Positions 1-5,818 are shown, counted from the stretch's first letter. The stretch is DNA of 5,818 bases from Desulfurococcales archaeon (GCA_026990885.1 JALXCO010000158.1:1-5818), one strand, 5' to 3'. Translations and numbers: made by a program. Notes: generated by a model not told the origin, from the sequence alone.

Positions 1-866
1 TGACACACATGATTGTTGTCGACAACAGGCCCAGAAGCCCCACTGAGGGTAAGGAGATATTTGTCCCCGTCACAGTTGTGGAGACGGCACCAGTAATCCC
101 TCTAGGGGTGAGGGTCTACGGCAAGATCCCTGGCTACGGCTTATACACGCTCACCGAGGCGTGGGTCGATCCGCCTGAGGAGCTCGAGATAAGGAGAAAG
201 ATCCCGACATTCAAGCCAACACCAGATATAGACGGCTTCTTCAAGAAGGTTGAGGATCTGGCTGAGAAGATCTCTAGGGTATCACTGATCATAGCCTCCC
301 AACCAAAGCTTGTTGGGGGTTTAGAGAAGAAGAAGCCTGACCTGGTTGAGATAGCCGTTGGTGGTGGAGGAATAGCCGATAGGCTTGAGTATGCTAAAAA
401 GATCCTGGGTAGCGAGGTTAGGGTAGGCGACGTGTTTAAGGAGGGTATGTATATAGATGTTATAGCTGTTACCAAAGGGAAGGGCTTCCAGGGGGTTATA
501 AAGAGGTTCGGCGTCAAGGAGCTTCCGAGGTGGCACAAGCATAGGAAGGGTAGCAGAAGGATAGGGGCGAGAAGCCCCGGTAGGGGGACATTCTCGGAGG
601 TCCCCCAGGCAGGACAGATGGGGTTCCATAGAAGAACCCAGCACAACCTAATGATCCTAACAATAGGTAGCGACGGCAAGGCCATCACCCCTGCGGGAGG
701 CTTCCCCCACTACGGGGTGGTTAGAAGCGACTATATAGTTTTATCCGGAAGCGTCCAGGGACCCCCCAAGAGGCCTGTTGTGCTTAGATACCCTGTGAGG
801 CCTCCAGGGGTTATTGCTCGGGAGGTCCCCAAGATAGTTTATGTATCTCTCTCATCAAAGATCTAG
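1..866 (+). CDS. rpl3: Large-subunit ribosomal protein uL3 (L3), archaeal type, 5' partial
   Basis: uL3 is an early-assembling large-subunit protein that binds 23S rRNA and reaches toward the peptidyl transferase centre. The frame is open through the left edge: bases 1-2 look like the end of an ATG codon, followed by Thr-His-Met, matching the archaeal L3 stretch before VVDNRPRSPTEGKEIFVPVT. The ATG at 9 is therefore internal, and I estimate some 50-60 N-terminal residues lie outside the window. Counting that Met as 1, the family core VTKGKGFQGVIKRFG lies at 154-168, the rRNA-contacting finger (WHKHRKGSRRIGARSPGRG) at 175-193, and AGQMGFHRRTQHN at 201-213. The stop is TAG at 864. It is the first gene of an L3-L4-L23-L2 run, 13 bases before uL4. 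Identification is secure; only the start is missing. Confidence 0.97.
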   Translation, partial: THMIVVDNRPRSPTEGKEIFVPVTVVETAPVIPLGVRVYGKIPGYGLYTLTEAWVDPPEELEIRRKIPTFKPTPDIDGFFKKVEDLAEKISRVSLIIASQPKLVGGLEKKKPDLVEIAVGGGGIADRLEYAKKILGSEVRVGDVFKEGMYIDVIAVTKGKGFQGVIKRFGVKELPRWHKHRKGSRRIGARSPGRGTFSEVPQAGQMGFHRRTQHNLMILTIGSDGKAITPAGGFPHYGVVRSDYIVLSGSVQGPPKRPVVLRYPVRPPGVIAREVPKIVYVSLSSKI

Positions 867-879
867 AGGTGGCGCATAG

Positions 880-1692
880 ATGTATAGGGCCTTGATACAG
901 TATTTGAGGCCTCCAGCCGAGGTCCCCGTTATAGATCTTGAAGGTGGCGAGGTTAAAAAGATCCAGCTACCAGAAATATTCAGGGTCCCCATAAGAATAG
1001 ACCTGATCAGGAGAGCACACCACGCAGCGCAGACAGCAGCTAAGCAGCCCCAGGGAAGGGATCCCCTTGCCGGTAAGAGGAGGGTTGGCGAGAGCTGGGG
1101 CGCTGGATATAGCGTTGCTAGGGTCCCCAGGCTGGATAATGGTAGAGCCGTGTTCGCCCCCATGACCCGGGGTGGTAGAAGGACCCATCCCCCTAGGGTT
1201 GATAAGGTTATTGTTGAGGCCATAAATAAGAAGGAGAGGAGGCTGGCTTTAATCAGCGCTTTATCGGCTACAGCAGTTAGGGAGTATGTTGTTTCACGCG
1301 GCCATATAGTCCCCGAAAACCTATCTCTCCCAGTTGTTGTTTCCGACGATCTCGAGAATATATCCAGGGCTAGGGATGCCAGGGATTTCCTAGTTAAAAC
1401 AGGCTTATGGAGCGATGTTGAGAGGTCTGCCGAGAGAACCAGGATTAGGGCTGGCAAGGGTAAGCGTAGGGGTAGGAGGTATGTTGAGCCTAAGAGCCTG
1501 CTTATAGTTCTATCTAGGCATGACGCCCCCGCTGTAAAGGCCTTCAAGAACTTCCCTGGGGTTGATGTTGCTTTCCCTGGGAACCTAGGGATTATCCATC
1601 TAGCCCCTGGAGGGGTGCCCGGCAGGCTGATGGTTATCTCTGAGTCAGCCCTAAAGGCTCTCGCATCCAAATACTCTGTTTCAGCACTGTAG
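880..1692 (+). CDS. rpl4: Large-subunit ribosomal protein uL4 (L4/L1e), archaeal type
   Basis: uL4 binds 23S rRNA, and its long loop lines the peptide exit tunnel. The 270 residues are within the normal archaeal size. The extended loop spans about 60-103, with GAGYSVARVPRL at 74-85 and FAPMTRGGRRTHPPRVDK at 92-109. The helical segment KKERRLALISALSATA is at 117-132. The basic archaeal signature IRAGKGKRRGRRY is at 189-201, followed by the Rossmann-like core strand SLLIVLS. The ATG at 880 is supported by GAGGTG at 866-871, eight bases upstream; this Shine-Dalgarno shares its first G with the uL3 stop codon, which suggests translational coupling. uL23 starts 13 bases after the stop. A 271-codon open frame on the opposite strand is a codon-bias shadow. 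Confidence 0.97.
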   Translation: MYRALIQYLRPPAEVPVIDLEGGEVKKIQLPEIFRVPIRIDLIRRAHHAAQTAAKQPQGRDPLAGKRRVGESWGAGYSVARVPRLDNGRAVFAPMTRGGRRTHPPRVDKVIVEAINKKERRLALISALSATAVREYVVSRGHIVPENLSLPVVVSDDLENISRARDARDFLVKTGLWSDVERSAERTRIRAGKGKRRGRRYVEPKSLLIVLSRHDAPAVKAFKNFPGVDVAFPGNLGIIHLAPGGVPGRLMVISESALKALASKYSVSAL

Positions 1693-1705
1693 CGGGGTGA
1701 TCTAG

Positions 1706-1984
1706 ATGGCTGAGCCCGGCGTCGGCGATCTTGGGAAGGTGATTATAAGGCCCGTATCAACCGAGAAGTCCCTTCTCCTCATAGAGAAGATGAACACGCT
1801 AACCTTTATAGTTGATAGGAGGGCTAATAAGAAGCTGATTAAGGAGGCTGTGGAGAAGCTCTTCGACGTCAAGGTCGAGAGTGTTAGAACGCTGATCACC
1901 AGGACTGGCGAGAAGAAGGCCTATGTCAGGCTATCGAAAGAATATAAGGCCTCTGATATTGCTACTAAATTAGGTCTGCTGTAG
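1706..1984 (+). CDS. rpl23: Large-subunit ribosomal protein uL23 (L23), archaeal type
   Basis: uL23 sits at the mouth of the peptide exit tunnel, where it forms part of the docking surface for signal recognition particle and other nascent-chain factors. The 92 residues fit the small archaeal form. Recognisable parts are IIRPVSTEKSLLLIEKMNTL at about 13-32, the strand-helix segment TFIVDRRANKKLIKEAVEKL at 33-52, then FDVKVESVRTLIT, GEKKAYVRL and the C-terminal SDIATKLGLL. The ATG at 1706 is preceded by GGTGAT at 1696-1701, close to the archaeal 16S anti-Shine-Dalgarno complement, with a four-base spacer. The gene lies between uL4 and uL2 as in most archaea. About ten residues before the conserved IIRP segment are poorly conserved in the family. 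Confidence 0.96.
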   Translation: MAEPGVGDLGKVIIRPVSTEKSLLLIEKMNTLTFIVDRRANKKLIKEAVEKLFDVKVESVRTLITRTGEKKAYVRLSKEYKASDIATKLGLL

Positions 1985-1996
1985 AGGTGTGGTGCT

Positions 1997-2731
1997 ATGG
2001 GTAAGAGGATCAGGCAGCAGAGGGCTGGTAGAGGGACCTCAACATTCAGGTCGCCATCCCACCTCAGGGTGGCTCCAGCCAGGTATCCCCCTCTCGAGAG
2101 CCTCAGCAATGGTGGCAGGGGCTATCTAACAGGCTACGTCGCCGAGCTTGTCCACGATCCCGGTAGGTGGGTTCCTCTAGCCAGAATAGTTGTTGAGAAC
2201 GGCGTGGAATTCTACACCCCAGCTGTCGAGGGTATACGTGTTGGCTCAAGCATTCAGATAGGCTCCAACGCATCGATCGCTCCAGGAAACATCCTCCCCC
2301 TAGCATCTATTCCTGAGGGCACCAAGATATGCAATATAGAGCTCCGCCCAGGAGACGGAGGAAGGTTCGTTAGGGCTGCAGGAGGCTACGCTATTGTTCT
2401 CGGTAAGTCAGGGGATAGAGTTATTGTCCAGCTCCCCAGCGGCAGCGTTAAGGAGCTCCTTGCTGGGTGTAGAGCAACCATAGGTGTGGTTGCTGGCGGC
2501 GGCAGGCTTGAGAAGCCCCTGCTGAAGGCTGGGGCTGCATACCACAAGTATAGGGTTAAGGCTACTAAGTGGCCCAGGGTTAGGGGTGTAGCTATGAATG
2601 CTGTCTCCCACAAGTTTGGCGGTGGCTCCCACCAGAGCGAGTCCCACCCGACAACGGTCTCTAGAAGGGCTCCGCCCGGCAGGAAGGTGGGCCATATAGC
2701 CGCTAGGAGGACTGGTAGGAGGAAGAGGTAG
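1997..2731 (+). CDS. rpl2: Large-subunit ribosomal protein uL2 (L2/L8e), archaeal type
   Basis: uL2 is a core large-subunit protein needed for subunit joining and peptidyl transferase activity. The 244 residues are full length for archaea. The N-terminus MGKRIRQQRAGRG and SPSHLRVAPARYPPL is typical, followed by the OB-like and SH3-like barrels: ELVHDPGRWVPLARI at 50-64, IPEGTKICNIELRPGDGG at 105-122, and RAAGGYAIV at 126-134. The functional loop RGVAMNAVSHKFGGG is at 196-210; His205 aligns with E. coli His229. Around it the bacterial DHPH is SHKF here. The tail APPGRKVGHIAARRTGRRKR is archaeal. The start is ATG at 1997, with GAGGTG at 1984-1989 overlapping the uL23 stop. It is the last gene of the plus-strand run; uS19, normally next, is absent. 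Confidence 0.97.
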   Translation: MGKRIRQQRAGRGTSTFRSPSHLRVAPARYPPLESLSNGGRGYLTGYVAELVHDPGRWVPLARIVVENGVEFYTPAVEGIRVGSSIQIGSNASIAPGNILPLASIPEGTKICNIELRPGDGGRFVRAAGGYAIVLGKSGDRVIVQLPSGSVKELLAGCRATIGVVAGGGRLEKPLLKAGAAYHKYRVKATKWPRVRGVAMNAVSHKFGGGSHQSESHPTTVSRRAPPGRKVGHIAARRTGRRKR

Positions 2732-2747
2732 GTATTTAAGTAAATGG

Positions 2748-2752
2748 TTTTT
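2748..2752 (+). terminator. Possible oligo-T transcription stop after the ribosomal cluster
   Basis: A run of five T residues lies 16 bases after the uL2 stop codon, in the short gap before the convergent dehydrogenase. Archaeal RNA polymerase commonly terminates at short U runs without a hairpin, and I see no convincing stem here. The tract just touches the end of the opposing gene. No comparable T tract follows the minus-strand gene on its own strand, so transcripts may overlap at this junction. Confidence 0.35.
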
Positions 2753-2753
2753 C

Positions 2754-3803
2754 CTACTCTATAAACCTGCTTCTTAGCTCAGGCTCTATGTATTCCCTAT
2801 CCTTCACTACAACAACCTTCAGCGCCTCCCAGGACCTCGATGCGGTCTCGAACGCCTTCTCTATGTTCCTCAATGTATATATGTGGGTTACTATCTTCTC
2901 CACCTCTATAAGGCCCTTCTCAAGCATCCTTATCGATGTCTCGATCTCTTTCTCGGTGGTTGAGTAGGAGGGCGTTATCCTTATCTCATCGTAGAATATT
3001 CTCGAGATCGGTATATCTATTCTAGATCTAGGAGGAGGCGCACCGAATAAAACAACCTCCCCACCCCTCCTGGTCAGCCTTAGGGAGGTATCGAACGCCT
3101 TAACAGCTCCCGTAGCATGTATAGTTACATCCGAGGTCCCCGCTAAATCATCTATCTTCTCCGGCGGCACGCATCTAGACGCCCCGATCTCAACGGCTTT
3201 CCTGCATCTATAGCTCGAGATATCTACAGCAACAATCTCCTCTACACCGAGGCTCCTCAGGTAGCTTATGAACAGCATCCCCATAGGGCCTGCACCAACC
3301 AGAGCTACCCTATACCCCGGCTTCAGGGTTGATTTATCTATAGCCCTCACAACGGTGGCCAGGGGCTCTATAAATGTTGCCTTAACCCACCCCATGTCCT
3401 CAGGTATCTTATGCACAGCCCCCCTCTCAATATTTTTTCTGGGCACCCTGAAGAACTCCGAGAACCCACCGGGCCATATGTTTGTTTTCTTGAAAAGCTC
3501 ACACATGGTCTCTGCGTTGTTGTAGCAGAACCAGCATTTACCGCATGATACGTGGTGATGTACAAACACTCTGTCCCCTACAGCTAGATCCTCCTCGACA
3601 TCGACGCCTACCTCGCTAACCACACCAGCCACCTCGTGGCCCAGTACTGGCGGTGTTTCTGTTCCTTTACCTATCTTCTCTAGATCTGTGCCACATATTC
3701 CGCAGGCCCTCATGTCGACAATGATCTCTCCCCTACCTGGCTGGGGTTTGGGTATGTTGGCCACCTCGAGGCCGCCGTTTCTGCCTACTCTAGCAGCGAT
3801 CAT
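2754..3803 (-). CDS. Zinc-dependent medium-chain dehydrogenase (sorbitol/threonine-dehydrogenase-like MDR)
   Basis: This is a cytosolic oxidoreductase of the zinc-containing alcohol dehydrogenase superfamily, oxidising an alcohol or polyol with NAD(P)+. Counting from the ATG at 3803 (349 residues), the catalytic zinc ligands are Cys37 (in GICGTD), His56-Glu57 (LGHEVAG) and Glu146 (FIEPLATVV). The structural zinc lobe is Cys87, 90, 93 and 101 (CX2CX2CX7C), preceded by His-His-His at 82-84. The NAD motif GAGPMG is at 170-175, and the acidic Asp194 (VAVD) suggests NAD+ preference. The start is not certain: an in-frame GTG at 3815 has AGGAGA upstream at a good distance. I prefer ATG 3803 because it gives the usual MxAA opening and puts Cys37 at the same position as in the divergent paralogue. 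It converges on uL2 and diverges from the other dehydrogenase. Substrate unknown. Confidence 0.9.
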   Translation of the reverse strand: MIAARVGRNGGLEVANIPKPQPGRGEIIVDMRACGICGTDLEKIGKGTETPPVLGHEVAGVVSEVGVDVEEDLAVGDRVFVHHHVSCGKCWFCYNNAETMCELFKKTNIWPGGFSEFFRVPRKNIERGAVHKIPEDMGWVKATFIEPLATVVRAIDKSTLKPGYRVALVGAGPMGMLFISYLRSLGVEEIVAVDISSYRCRKAVEIGASRCVPPEKIDDLAGTSDVTIHATGAVKAFDTSLRLTRRGGEVVLFGAPPPRSRIDIPISRIFYDEIRITPSYSTTEKEIETSIRMLEKGLIEVEKIVTHIYTLRNIEKAFETASRSWEALKVVVVKDREYIEPELRSRFIE

Positions 3804-3884
3804 TTCTGTATGCACCGTAGTTTTTCTCCTATTGAATATAATTTTTATATTTTATTTCTATTATGTGATATTTGGAGATCTTAT
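3804..3884. promoter_or_regulatory. Divergent AT-rich promoter region between two dehydrogenase genes
   Basis: About 81 bases separate the preferred start codons of the two divergent dehydrogenases (69 if the leftward gene starts at GTG 3815). The core at 3835-3864 is nearly all A/T, in a window that is otherwise moderately GC-rich. On the plus strand TTTTATAT at 3843-3850 lies about 35-40 bases before the TTG start, right for a TATA box with a leader of roughly a dozen bases. On the minus strand TATA-like runs at 3852-3844 and 3842-3837 are suitably placed for the leftward gene. The two TATA elements overlap or nearly overlap, so the genes may compete for TBP or be jointly controlled. No clear operator palindrome was seen. 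Confidence 0.6.
3874..3880 (+). promoter_or_regulatory. Shine-Dalgarno sequence supporting a TTG start
   Basis: GGAGATC, close to the archaeal anti-Shine-Dalgarno complement GGAGGTGATC, lies four bases before TTG at 3885. It decides the start of the plus-strand dehydrogenase. The in-frame ATG at 3810 would add 25 residues encoded by the AT-rich promoter region, which no family member would be expected to have. Confidence 0.75.
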
Positions 3885-4928
3885 TTGAAGGCGGCTGTCC
3901 TGTATTCTCCGGGCAACCTTGTTTTTGAGGAGGTTGAGGATCCTGTTCCTGGCCCCGGAGAAATCCTTGCCAGGGTTAAGCTTGCGCTTACATGCGGTAC
4001 AGACGTTAAGCTCTATCGCAGGGGGCATCCCTACGCTAGGTTGCCAAACATAATTGGCCACGAGTTCATAGGTGTTGTTGAGGATGTTGGCGAGGGTGTT
4101 TCGAGGGATATTGTTGGTGATACGTTTGTTACGATGAACACCTCTCCCTGTGGTTCCTGCTTCTTCTGCAGGAGGGGTCAGGAGAATCTGTGTGTGAGGC
4201 TTGGCGAGGAGATTATCGGGTTTACTAGGCCTGGTGCTTATTCTGAGATGATTGTTGTTCCTAGAAGGATCTGGAGCAGATACTATTTCAGGGTCGGGGA
4301 GGGGGTTGATGAGGTTGAGGCCGCTTTCCTGGAGCCTTTATCAACTGTTGTCCATGGGCACAGTGTTATCGGTGGTGTTTCTGGGGATTCTGTAGCTATA
4401 ATTGGTTCCGGGCCCATCGGGCTTCTTCATCTCCAGCTCTCTATGATTGGTGGTGCATCATCGGTGACTGTTTTTGATCGGCATTGGGAGAAGCTTAGGG
4501 TTGCTGAGAGGCTTGGGGCCGATCATGTTGTCAACGTTAGGGAGGAGGACCCCATCAAGTTTGTTTCCGACAGCAATATAAATGGTGGATTGGGCTTCGA
4601 CACGGTTATAGAGGCCGCTGGTAAGAGGGAGGCGTGGGAGCTTGCGCTTAAGCTTGTTAGGAAGGGTGGTAGGGTTCTGTTTTTCGGCGGGCTCCCCAAG
4701 GGTGTTGAGGTTTCTTTCGACTCATACATGATTCACTATGGTGAGGTCTCTGTCTTCGGGGCTTTCCACACTACTCCTAGGAGTGTTAGGAGGGCTTACG
4801 AGCTTATCTCCAGTGGGAGGCTTAGGCTGAGGGAGCTTATTAGTGGAGAGTATAGGCTTAGAGATGTTAGGGAGGCTCTCGAATCTATGGCTCGTGGCGT
4901 GTCTCTTAAATGCGTTATTAGACCTTAA
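3885..4928 (+). CDS. Zinc-dependent medium-chain dehydrogenase (alcohol/butanediol/sorbitol-dehydrogenase-like MDR)
   Basis: This is a second cytosolic zinc-containing MDR oxidoreductase. With the TTG start it has 347 residues and opens MKAAVLYSPGN, the standard family N-terminus. Catalytic zinc ligands are Cys37 (TCGTD), His59-Glu60 (IGHEF) and Glu150 (FLEPLSTVVHG). The structural zinc cysteines are 89, 92, 95 and 103 (CX2CX2CX7C). GSGPIG at 174-179 and Asp198 (VFDRHWEKL) form an NAD-type Rossmann motif. It shares the fold and motifs of the leftward dehydrogenase but differs through most of its length, so the pair are not a recent duplication. An E1 alpha gene follows 38 bases later on the same strand, so co-transcription is plausible. 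The coding strand is richer in G and T than the ribosomal genes. The substrate is not determinable; a diol, sugar or threonine dehydrogenase are all possible. Confidence 0.9.
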   Translation: MKAAVLYSPGNLVFEEVEDPVPGPGEILARVKLALTCGTDVKLYRRGHPYARLPNIIGHEFIGVVEDVGEGVSRDIVGDTFVTMNTSPCGSCFFCRRGQENLCVRLGEEIIGFTRPGAYSEMIVVPRRIWSRYYFRVGEGVDEVEAAFLEPLSTVVHGHSVIGGVSGDSVAIIGSGPIGLLHLQLSMIGGASSVTVFDRHWEKLRVAERLGADHVVNVREEDPIKFVSDSNINGGLGFDTVIEAAGKREAWELALKLVRKGGRVLFFGGLPKGVEVSFDSYMIHYGEVSVFGAFHTTPRSVRRAYELISSGRLRLRELISGEYRLRDVREALESMARGVSLKCVIRP

Positions 4929-4966
4929 TATCGGGTGTTGCCTTCTATATCTCTTGGTGGTTTGGG

Positions 4967-5818
4967 ATGTCTATTCATGAGGTTTCGAGCCCTGATCCTG
5001 GTTCCTATAGGGATCTTGGCCTATCTAGGGAGGACCTCCTATGGTTCTGGGAGACGATGCTTAAGATAAGGAGGTTTGAGGAGAGGGTTCAGCATCTATT
5101 TCTTGTTGAGAAGAAGCTTGTGGGGCCGTCCCACCTCTATATAGGGCAGGAAGCGGTTGCCGCAGGGGTTATGAAGGCTTTAAGGGATGACGACTGGGTT
5201 GTTTCAACCTATAGGGGGCATGGCCACGCTATAGCTAGGGGTGTGCCCCTAAAGTTCTTGATGGCGGAGCTCTTTGGTAAGGAAACTGGCACCTGCAGGG
5301 GTTTGGGGGGTTCTATGCATGCGGCCATGTATCCTGAGAAGGGGATTGTATACGCCACAGCTATTGTGGGTAGCGGTATCCCTATAGCTGCTGGGATTGG
5401 TCTGGCTTTTAGGTATAGGGGTACTGATAGGGTTTCTGTTGTGTTTTTTGGGGATGGAGCTGTTAATACTGGTGCTTTTCATGAGGGTGTGAATATTGCC
5501 GCTTTATGGAGGCTTCCTACGGTGCTTGTGTGTGAGAACAACCTCTATGCTATGGGTACTAGGGTTGATAGGGCTGTTGCTGGTGGGTCGATCGTTAAGA
5601 GGGCCCTGGCCTACGGTATCGATGGCTATGTTGTTGATGGCAATGATCCTGTAGCGGTCTTTGTTGCGGTATCTAGGGCTGTTGCTAAGGCTAGATCTGG
5701 TGGTGGTCCCTCCCTGATTGAGGCTAGAACCTATAGGCTTGTTGGGCATGGCGTGTATGATCCCGGAACCAAGTATCGTTCTAGGGAGGAGGTTGAGGAG
5801 TGGAGGAGGAGGGATCCG
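4967..5818 (+). CDS. Thiamine-diphosphate E1 component alpha subunit of a 2-oxoacid/acetoin dehydrogenase complex, 3' partial
   Basis: The E1 alpha subunit, together with E1 beta, decarboxylates or cleaves a 2-oxoacid or acetoin and passes the acyl group to lipoyl-E2. The frame runs open from ATG 4967 to the right edge, giving 284 residues; relatives are about 330-370, so the C-terminus is missing. Landmarks: IRRFEERV 34-41, HLYIGQEAVAAGV 56-68, STYRGHGHAIARG 80-92, GGSMHAA 114-120, and the ThDP/metal motif GDG at 162-164 followed 26 residues later by NN at 191-192. The loop GHGVYDPG, with His261, lies at 260-267. The overall wording resembles acetoin-dehydrogenase AcoA more than mitochondrial pyruvate E1 alpha, but substrate class is uncertain; Thermoplasma complexes of this family act on branched-chain 2-oxoacids. 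GGTGG at 4956-4960 is a weak Shine-Dalgarno. E1 beta, E2 and E3 would be expected beyond the window. Confidence 0.93.
   Translation, partial: MSIHEVSSPDPGSYRDLGLSREDLLWFWETMLKIRRFEERVQHLFLVEKKLVGPSHLYIGQEAVAAGVMKALRDDDWVVSTYRGHGHAIARGVPLKFLMAELFGKETGTCRGLGGSMHAAMYPEKGIVYATAIVGSGIPIAAGIGLAFRYRGTDRVSVVFFGDGAVNTGAFHEGVNIAALWRLPTVLVCENNLYAMGTRVDRAVAGGSIVKRALAYGIDGYVVDGNDPVAVFVAVSRAVAKARSGGGPSLIEARTYRLVGHGVYDPGTKYRSREEVEEWRRRDP

Noticed and set aside
134..688. Minus-strand open frames of 184 and 107 codons opposite uL3
   Set aside because: These are shadows of a conserved ribosomal gene, with low-complexity Ser/Pro/Leu-rich translations and no ribosome-binding site that I could see.
855..1670. 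A 271-codon open frame on the minus strand, opposite uL4
   Set aside because: Its length mirrors uL4 and comes from that gene's codon bias. The translation has no recognisable family, and uL4 on the plus strand is certain.
2733..2742. TATTTAAGTA as a possible TATA box between the convergent genes
   Set aside because: No gene begins downstream on either strand at a suitable distance, and short AT runs are expected in the gap.
2744..2764. A six-codon mini-ORF (MVFPTL) after uL2, preceded by a GAGGTAGG run
   Set aside because: The purine run encodes the end of uL2, and the mini-ORF runs into the opposing gene. It does not resemble the start of uS19 and is probably chance.
4924..4950. TATA-like runs (CTTAATA and CTATAT) as a separate promoter for the E1 alpha gene
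   Set aside because: The second is too near the ATG and the first is weak. With only 38 bases between genes, read-through is equally likely, so I did not list a promoter.
5249..5749. Minus-strand open frames of 77 and 81 codons within the E1 alpha region
   Set aside because: The plus frame carries unbroken E1 alpha motifs across the same bases, so the antisense frames are shadows.
5812..5817. A BamHI-type GGATCC at the right edge, suggesting a clone junction
   Set aside because: The site falls in frame within the expected E1 alpha sequence (a conserved Arg-Arg-Asp-Pro-like stretch), so it needs no cloning explanation.

Overview
The window looks like part of a thermophilic crenarchaeal (Thermoproteota) genome. 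The four ribosomal proteins are clearly archaeal in type. Arginine is written mostly AGG/AGA and isoleucine often ATA. Genes are preceded by GAGGTG- or GGTGAT-like Shine-Dalgarno sequences, and one gene appears to start with TTG. I cannot name a genus from the sequence alone.

Positions 1-2731 (+) hold the start of the archaeal S10-type ribosomal cluster in its standard order: uL3 (5' end cut by the window edge), uL4, uL23 and uL2. The gaps are 13, 13 and 12 bases, and each carries a Shine-Dalgarno sequence, so this is almost certainly one mRNA. These proteins build the large subunit: uL3 and uL2 act near the peptidyl transferase centre, uL4 lines the exit tunnel and uL23 sits at the tunnel mouth. 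The cluster stops after uL2. The usual next gene, uS19, is absent, and 22 bases later a dehydrogenase gene ends on the opposite strand.

Positions 2754-3803 (-) and 3885-4928 (+) hold two distinct zinc-dependent medium-chain dehydrogenases (MDR superfamily). They are divergently transcribed from a short AT-rich region of about 81 bases. Both keep the full catalytic zinc set, the four-cysteine structural zinc lobe and an NAD-type Rossmann motif. Their substrates cannot be read from sequence.

Positions 4967-5818 (+) hold the first 284 residues of a thiamine-diphosphate E1 alpha subunit of a 2-oxoacid or acetoin dehydrogenase complex, cut by the right edge. It lies 38 bases downstream of the plus-strand dehydrogenase, so the two may be co-transcribed. 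A working idea is a catabolic unit in which a polyol or alcohol (for example a 2,3-butanediol-like diol) is oxidised and the product passed to the E1-E2-E3 complex, but this is inference.

No RNA genes, mobile elements, CRISPR arrays or sizeable repeats were seen, and there is no gene-free stretch over 300 bases. The window is largely ordinary. The points worth a second look are the interrupted ribosomal cluster, the divergent dehydrogenase pair, the possible link to the E1 gene, and a change in base composition from about 3885 onward.
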